DNA from: Erysipelotrichaceae bacterium 66202529
GTDB lineage: Bacteria > Bacillota_I > Bacilli_A > Erysipelotrichales > Erysipelotrichaceae
Direction: 5' to 3'
NCBI GenBank assembly: GCA_017161075.1
Contig: CP046174.1
Span: forward strand, 1,240,001 to 1,304,000
Length of the DNA stretch: 64,000 bases
This document shows positions 59,870-64,000 of the stretch, one piece after another. How positions within the stretch are numbered: position 1 is the stretch's first letter; every line of letters begins with the position of its first letter. The position numbers were made by a program, and so were the translations under genes. A model generated the notes under the pieces. It was not told where the DNA came from. It did no database searches and was given only the letters and a program-made list of their open reading frames with translations.

Positions 59870-60820
59870 ATGAATGAAAAAAGAAAAATCGTATTGGTTG
59901 GCTGTGGCTTTGTCGGCATGAGCATGGCATACAGCTTTCTGAATACCGGTGGTATCGATGAACTGGTACTGATCGATGTGGATCAGGAAAAGGCCATTGG
60001 TGAGGCGATGGATTTGCAGCATGGATTGCCTTATGCCAGAGGAAAAATGAGCATTCGTGCAGGTGGCTATGAGGAGTGTCAGGATGCGGCTGTCGTTGTC
60101 ATCACAGCAGGCGTTACACAGAAGCCGACAGAGACCCGCTTGGATCTTACCGCAAGAGATACGGTAATCATCAAAAGTGTTACCGAACAAATTATGTCCA
60201 GCGGCTTTGACGGTATTCTGGTCGTTGCGTCCAATCCGGTGGATGCGATGACCTATGTCGCACAAAAGGTAAGCGGGCTGCCAAAGGAGCGTGTCATCGG
60301 CTCCGGAACAATTTTGGATACGGCACGTCTGCGTTATATGATGAGTGAATATCTGAATGTTTCAACAAGCAATATTCACGCCTATATCATGGGAGAGCAT
60401 GGAGATTCCAGCTTTGTACCATGGACAAACGCGTATGTCGGGTGTAAGAATCTGCTGGATTTACTGGATGAAAAGGGCAGAGCTTTATCCGATCTGCACG
60501 ACATTTATACGAATGTCCAGCAGGCCGGTTATGAAATTGTGAAGCGTAAACGCTCTACCTATTACGGTATTGGCCTTTCCCTGAATCGTCTGGTACATGC
60601 GATTCTGGATGATGAAAATGTCATTCTTACGGTATCTGCTTATCAGAATCGTGAATATGGTCAGGAGGGCTTGTATATCGGTGTGCCTGCTGTCGTCAAC
60701 CGTAAGGGAATCCGTGAAATCGTCAGACTGGATCTGAATGAAGTGGATCAGGCAAAGTTCAATCAAAGCTGTGAAACGATTCGGGATATCAATACCCATG
60801 CAGTTGACCCGCTGCTGTAA
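59870..60820 (+). CDS. ldh: L-lactate dehydrogenase (second, tandem copy)
   Basis: 316 residues if started at ATG 59870. GGAGG lies 11 nt upstream of that ATG, rather far; the in-frame TTG at 59864 is better spaced and could be the true start. All catalytic motifs are kept: GCGFVGMSMAY, QKPTETRLDL, LDTARLRYMM and IMGEHGDSSF. It is highly similar to the first copy over its whole length, indicating a tandem duplication. Differences are spread throughout (GCG for GTG in the nucleotide loop, NTGG for STGG), so the copies have diverged rather than been recently converted. Confidence 0.95.
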   Translation: MNEKRKIVLVGCGFVGMSMAYSFLNTGGIDELVLIDVDQEKAIGEAMDLQHGLPYARGKMSIRAGGYEECQDAAVVVITAGVTQKPTETRLDLTARDTVIIKSVTEQIMSSGFDGILVVASNPVDAMTYVAQKVSGLPKERVIGSGTILDTARLRYMMSEYLNVSTSNIHAYIMGEHGDSSFVPWTNAYVGCKNLLDLLDEKGRALSDLHDIYTNVQQAGYEIVKRKRSTYYGIGLSLNRLVHAILDDENVILTVSAYQNREYGQEGLYIGVPAVVNRKGIREIVRLDLNEVDQAKFNQSCETIRDINTHAVDPLL

Positions 60821-60841
60821 AACAAAAGAAAAAATGATTTG

Positions 60842-60896
60842 AAGGAACGCCATGTGCATGGATATGAAGCATCCATGTTGGTTTTCCTTTTTTTTG
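60842..60896 (+). terminator. Terminator after the second ldh
   Basis: Inner stem CATGGAT / ATCCATG (60857-60877), outer arms AAGGAA / TTCCTT, then a run of eight T. Confidence 0.7.
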
Positions 60897-60954
60897 CCTT
60901 GAATAACCGGCTGTATATTATGAAAAAGCATAGGATTTTATAAATACCAGTATG

Positions 60955-61263
60955 TTAAGAAAGCAAATGCAAAGCAACATTTATTTTATAAAGATGCTGA
61001 TTTGTTTGTATTATTAACATTATGGTAGCCGCCAGCTTCGAGTATCTAATAAGAGGCCAAAAGAGTTTCTTAAAATATTTTCCATTAACATATATAACTA
61101 CCGATATCCTGGGGCTTACTACTGAATCGTAAAACGTTTTTGCAATATCATAATATAATGCGTTGACTTTATGATTTTCACACGCATTTATGAGAACCTT
61201 GTTTCCGCAGTGGCCTCTACATTTAACACCTCCTTCATCAAGAATATTTTTGAAATAATTCAA
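60955..61263 (-). CDS. Doubtful small protein, 102 aa
   Basis: Open frame from a TTG at 61263 with no ribosome site. The middle part looks protein-like (HCGNKVLINACENHKVNALYYD; RISVVIYVNGKYF). A candidate minus-strand promoter exists (TTGCAA, 16 nt, TATAAC at ~61305-61278). Within the frame, AAGGAGGTGTTAA is followed by ATG then TAG in another frame, a start-stop pair. I recognise no family. It could be a decayed or chance frame. Confidence 0.25.
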   Translation of the reverse strand: MNYFKNILDEGGVKCRGHCGNKVLINACENHKVNALYYDIAKTFYDSVVSPRISVVIYVNGKYFKKLFWPLIRYSKLAATIMLIIQTNQHLYKINVALHLLS

Positions 61264-61828
61264 AGCACAAATGTGTATGTTATACTAGATTATCTTAATC
61301 TTGCAATTTCTCAATTCTAATATGCGATTCCCATACATTTCTTAGACGTTTTATGGTACAATGTAACCGATTTATATATAAGTAATAGACAGATGGGTAA
61401 CGGTCTACTGTATAAACTAATTCGAGTCTAAAGTAATATTAAGATATAAAGGATAAAATCTATGAATAGCGAACGTGCATGCAGCAGCAAGGAGGGAGAA
61501 TAAAACCTTGTTTTAAAACGATACTATTATCTTAAAATTAGATAATGCAATTAAGAATTATTTAAGGAATCATTCATTGATTACATTACATATTATACGA
61601 GGAGGATTAGTATAAAAAAGAGAATTAGTCTAAATAAGTGTAAAGTAAAATACAAAAGGGCTCATTTGGAATCAGTTTAGATATTTCTACCTATATAGAA
61701 GAGACGCACTGCATACTGATAGGTGAGTATAAAACTGATGTCAGATGCCTAATACCTATATATTATAATACATTCGTTTAGACTGTAGTGTTTTTATTAC
61801 TATTTGTGCCGCAAATAAGAATGGCGGA
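61264..61828. other. AT-rich intergenic region without a supported gene
   Basis: Two good ribosome-site sequences lack a usable start: AAGGAGGGAG near 61490 and GAGGAGGATTAGT near 61600 followed by ATA, then a 21-codon open stretch (KKRISLNKCKVKYKRAHLE). These look like decayed gene starts. Confidence 0.3.
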
Positions 61829-61840
61829 ATGGAGGTTATC

Positions 61841-62347
61841 ATGGAAGATTTTACGAAAGAATTCAAAAATCAATTCACTAAAGCAGATTCATGGTTTTTA
61901 TATAAAAAATATTTTATCGCAGATCGTGGTAACCTATTATGGCCAGCTTCTTTTTTGTATATAGTATGGCTTCTTTATTTAGCATTTGATAAGTCAGATG
62001 TGAAATATGCAACTGCTGCTCTGATTGTAATTTTAGTTCTTATATGCTTTTTTATTATAATGTGGCTAAATGTGAAAAGTGTGATCAATAGAGTCAATAC
62101 ATTCCAATTTACGGAAAATGGCATATATATAAATAAACTTCATTTGTTTGATAAAGATGAATTTTTATATATTTTCACAAATCAATTTTTAATTATTAGA
62201 AAGCAAAAACTATCTTTTCATTGTACGCGGGTGATCAAAATAAATAATTCTAGTAAAGACAGAATTATAGAAATGTTGAAAAATTATCAATATAACATTG
62301 TAATGAGAGATAAACCATTTTATATAGGACTACGTAATTACAAATAA
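61841..62347 (+). CDS. Small membrane protein with a YcxB-like C-terminal domain, 168 aa
   Basis: Start at ATG 61841 (GGAGG at 61831-61835). Two transmembrane helices close together (LWPASFLYIVWLLYLAF and ATAALIVILVLICFFIIMWL) are followed by a ~90-residue cytoplasmic domain with strands FQFTENGIYI, EFLYIFTNQFLIIRKQ and FHCTRVIKI, like the YcxB/PH-like domain of small Gram-positive membrane proteins. No function is known. Strongly AT-rich codon use differs from the flanking ldh and asparaginase genes and suggests acquired DNA. A hairpin follows. Confidence 0.7.
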   Translation: MEDFTKEFKNQFTKADSWFLYKKYFIADRGNLLWPASFLYIVWLLYLAFDKSDVKYATAALIVILVLICFFIIMWLNVKSVINRVNTFQFTENGIYINKLHLFDKDEFLYIFTNQFLIIRKQKLSFHCTRVIKINNSSKDRIIEMLKNYQYNIVMRDKPFYIGLRNYK

Positions 62348-62357
62348 AAAATTTATA

Positions 62358-62395
62358 ACAAAATCATATACTAAACCACATGATTTTGTTATTCC
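62358..62395 (+). terminator. Hairpin after the YcxB-like gene
   Basis: ACAAAATCAT / ATGATTTTGT, 10-bp perfect stem, followed by TATTCCTATTTT. Confidence 0.6.
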
Positions 62396-62656
62396 TATTT
62401 TACAATATTTTATGGCTTCCTTGGTTTCCAACATAATCTAGTTCATTGCCGCTTATTTTATCTATTGCCTTTTCCACATAAACATGATTTTGTTTGCAGA
62501 TGCTTCATTCTTTATGCGATTATATAAAGAATATCCCTATAGACATAAATGTGATTCATAATGTAAAGATTTAGTTCTCTCGATAGATTTTCTTTAATCA
62601 CACTAAGATTTTCATTTAAGAGAGCTCTAAATCTAATTAGTAGCATATTTGAATAC

Positions 62657-62897
62657 TTGTCATACCTAAATCGTATACAGAATAAGGGGTGCGGATATTC
62701 CACAAATTTTGCAAAAAACTCAAAGAAGTTTAAAAGGCCGTACAACGTTAGGACGTCAGTGGAAAGGTACAATGGAAGGATGGATCAATATTATGGGATG
62801 GAAATCCGTAGTGATACGAGCTTTGAAAAAGATAAGAGTGGAAATGAGCCTAATCAATATCATGATATTAGCGATAGTAAAAGCATGCAATTAGATT
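62657..62897 (+). pseudogene. Frameshifted C-terminal remnant of an IS transposase
   Basis: One frame gives KFKRPYNVRTSVERYNGRMD, like the K-x-x-Y-x-x-RTAVERVNxRLD block of DDE transposases (IS1182/IS4-like). About 20 codons later the next frame gives VIRALKKIRVEMSLINIMIL, like the family's terminal IRGxKKMxxRxxLALIVML block, then a stop. The two halves are joined by a frameshift near 62805. No terminal inverted repeats or N-terminal part were recognised. The rest of 62396-62650 shows nothing clear. Confidence 0.5.
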
Positions 62898-63050
62898 GTT
62901 CTTTTTCTAGCTTTCATTTCCTTCAATCTCCTGCTTAAAAGGTCGATTTCCAAAATAATTCTAATGAGGATTTTATAGGGATTTCTTCATGTTTCCTGTA
63001 TAATAAAAGGGAAGCAGTTTTGCACATAAAAAGGAAATGGAGGATTATAT

Positions 63051-63968
63051 ATGAAAGAAACGATGATTGCGACATGGAAGATGGCATATGATGGTATACA
63101 TAAGGGAATGCAGGCGTTGCATGAGCAGGGGATACAGGAAGCAATTGTGACAGCGATTCAAGATGTGGAACAGCGTGAGGAATTTGTATCTGTAGGGAAA
63201 GGCGGACTTCCCAACATTGAGGGGCATGTACAGCTTGATGCAGCCTATATGGATGGTAGTACCTTGAATTTTGGCGGTGTGATCGAGGTAGAAAACATAT
63301 CCTCTGCGATTGAAGTAGCAGCATCACTCTGCGGTAAGCACTGTAACTGTCTATTGGCAGGAAGTGGCGCGGAGGCATATGCACAAACAAATGGCTTTGC
63401 ATTTGCGAATAATCTGACGAAGGCTTCAAAGAAACGATATGAAAAGGCGAAGAAGGATGTAGATTTAAAAGCATACGATGGACATGATACTGTTTGTGTA
63501 CTTGCCGGAAAAGGGAATGACATGGCAGCGGGTGTATCGACAAGCGGCTTATTTTTGAAGCATGCGGGCAGAGTAGGAGACAGTCCAATCATCGGTTCTG
63601 GATTTTACAGTGACGCGATGGCAGGAAGTGCTGCGGCTACCGGACTTGGAGAGGATATCATGCGTGGCTGCCTGTCCATTCGGGTTGTTGACCAGATGCG
63701 TTGCGGTGTGGCAGTCCAGGATGCTTTGATTCAGGTTTTGGATGCACATATGCAGCGTATGAAGCAAGCGGGAAATCACTGTGATGCCATTTCTATGATC
63801 GCAATGGACGTACATGGAAATTGTGCCGCTGTCACAAATTTGAAGGAATTTCCTTACGTTGTGGCACAGGATGGCAAGGTAACGCTGATGGTTGCGGCTT
63901 ATGAAGATGGAATACATCGCTGTTTCCCTGCAGACGCTGCATGGCTGAAGCAATATCAGGGTGATTAG
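63051..63968 (+). CDS. N4-(beta-N-acetylglucosaminyl)-L-asparaginase (Ntn-hydrolase)
   Basis: 305 residues. Cleaves the GlcNAc-Asn bond of glycosylated asparagine, or related isoaspartyl bonds. The proenzyme is cut before the nucleophile Thr in GHDTVCVLA (about residue 146), and the conserved VGKGGLPNIEGHVQLDAAYMDG, ISTSG-like VSTSGLFLKHAGRVGDSPI, and GEDIMRG blocks are present (read in parts). No signal peptide, so cytoplasmic. GGAGG precedes the ATG. The next gene starts one base after the stop, so it is the first gene of an operon leaving the window. Confidence 0.9.
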   Translation: MKETMIATWKMAYDGIHKGMQALHEQGIQEAIVTAIQDVEQREEFVSVGKGGLPNIEGHVQLDAAYMDGSTLNFGGVIEVENISSAIEVAASLCGKHCNCLLAGSGAEAYAQTNGFAFANNLTKASKKRYEKAKKDVDLKAYDGHDTVCVLAGKGNDMAAGVSTSGLFLKHAGRVGDSPIIGSGFYSDAMAGSAAATGLGEDIMRGCLSIRVVDQMRCGVAVQDALIQVLDAHMQRMKQAGNHCDAISMIAMDVHGNCAAVTNLKEFPYVVAQDGKVTLMVAAYEDGIHRCFPADAAWLKQYQGD

Positions 63969-63969
63969 T

Positions 63970-64000
63970 ATGGTGCCGGTTCTGGATCATATTCATATCA
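63970..64000 (+). CDS. Start of the next gene, truncated by the window
   Basis: ATG at 63970 gives MVPVLDHIHI up to the window edge. One base separates it from the asparaginase stop. Too short to identify. Confidence 0.45.
   Translation, partial: MVPVLDHIHI

Noticed and set aside
62512..62772. 86-residue minus-strand frame near the transposase remnant
   Set aside because: Antisense to the remnant, AT-rich, no ribosome site or motif.
1..64000. CRISPR arrays, rRNA, tRNA, intact prophage or IS ends
   Set aside because: No regularly spaced repeats, cloverleaf-like genes or terminal inverted repeats were recognised by eye; a covariance-model and repeat search would be needed to exclude them fully.

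Overview
The window looks like chromosome from a low- to mid-GC gut Firmicute. Gene content (CdaA-CdaR-GlmM, several sugar systems aimed at host or diet glycoconjugates, two L-lactate dehydrogenases, class I ribonucleotide reductase with NrdI, a sulfatase needing anaerobic maturation) and general protein style fit Erysipelotrichaceae of the [Clostridium] innocuum type. That assignment is an inference from memory of such genomes, not a database result. No rRNA, tRNA, CRISPR array or intact insertion sequence was seen.

Layout. 0-11.2 kb is mainly housekeeping: the end of a probable anti-sigma factor, a small YjzC-like protein, a HAD phosphatase, a DUF2207 membrane protein, a PadR-controlled operon with two related membrane proteins, and the cdaA-cdaR-glmM operon that joins c-di-AMP signalling to cell-wall precursor synthesis. 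11.5-19.4 kb is a mannose-family PTS operon with two SIS-domain sugar deglycases and a LevR-type regulator. It matches the layout of glucoselysine/fructoselysine (Amadori product) use loci, and its regulator is interrupted by an in-frame amber codon. 19.6-21.7 kb is a two-component system. 22.0-23.5 kb is a Cys-type sulfatase.

24.3-31.0 kb is a sugar ABC transporter operon with a GH112 phosphorylase, probably for galacto-N-biose/lacto-N-biose or a related beta-galactoside, with its own MsmK-type ATPase. A MerR regulator divergent from a MATE exporter follows, with a textbook 19-bp-spacer promoter between them. 34-48.5 kb holds an HD-domain protein, a cold-shock protein, an LRR protein, a serine hydrolase, a small AT-rich accessory patch (decayed genes plus a RhuM-Fic protein), PepF, a large cell-wall hydrolase, and csoR-copA copper resistance. 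49.1-64 kb holds a large PAS/GGDEF/GAF/GGDEF/EAL protein, a MazG-like protein, nrdA-nrdB-nrdI, tandem ldh paralogues, an AT-rich patch with a transposase remnant, and an N-glycosylasparaginase.

Taken together, the Amadori PTS, the GH112 operon, the sulfatase and the glycosylasparaginase point to scavenging of glycated and glycosylated host or food molecules in the gut, ending in lactate production. Control is mostly local: PadR, LevR, OmpR, MerR and CsoR regulators each lie beside their targets, and the operator-like sites of several are visible. The signals most worth a second look are the amber-split LevR regulator, the RhuM-Fic protein with an altered Fic motif, the CdaA with an unusually long charged tail, a cluster of DnaA-box-like sites at 31.24-31.28 kb, and three 10-bp tandem repeats ahead of the two-component genes.
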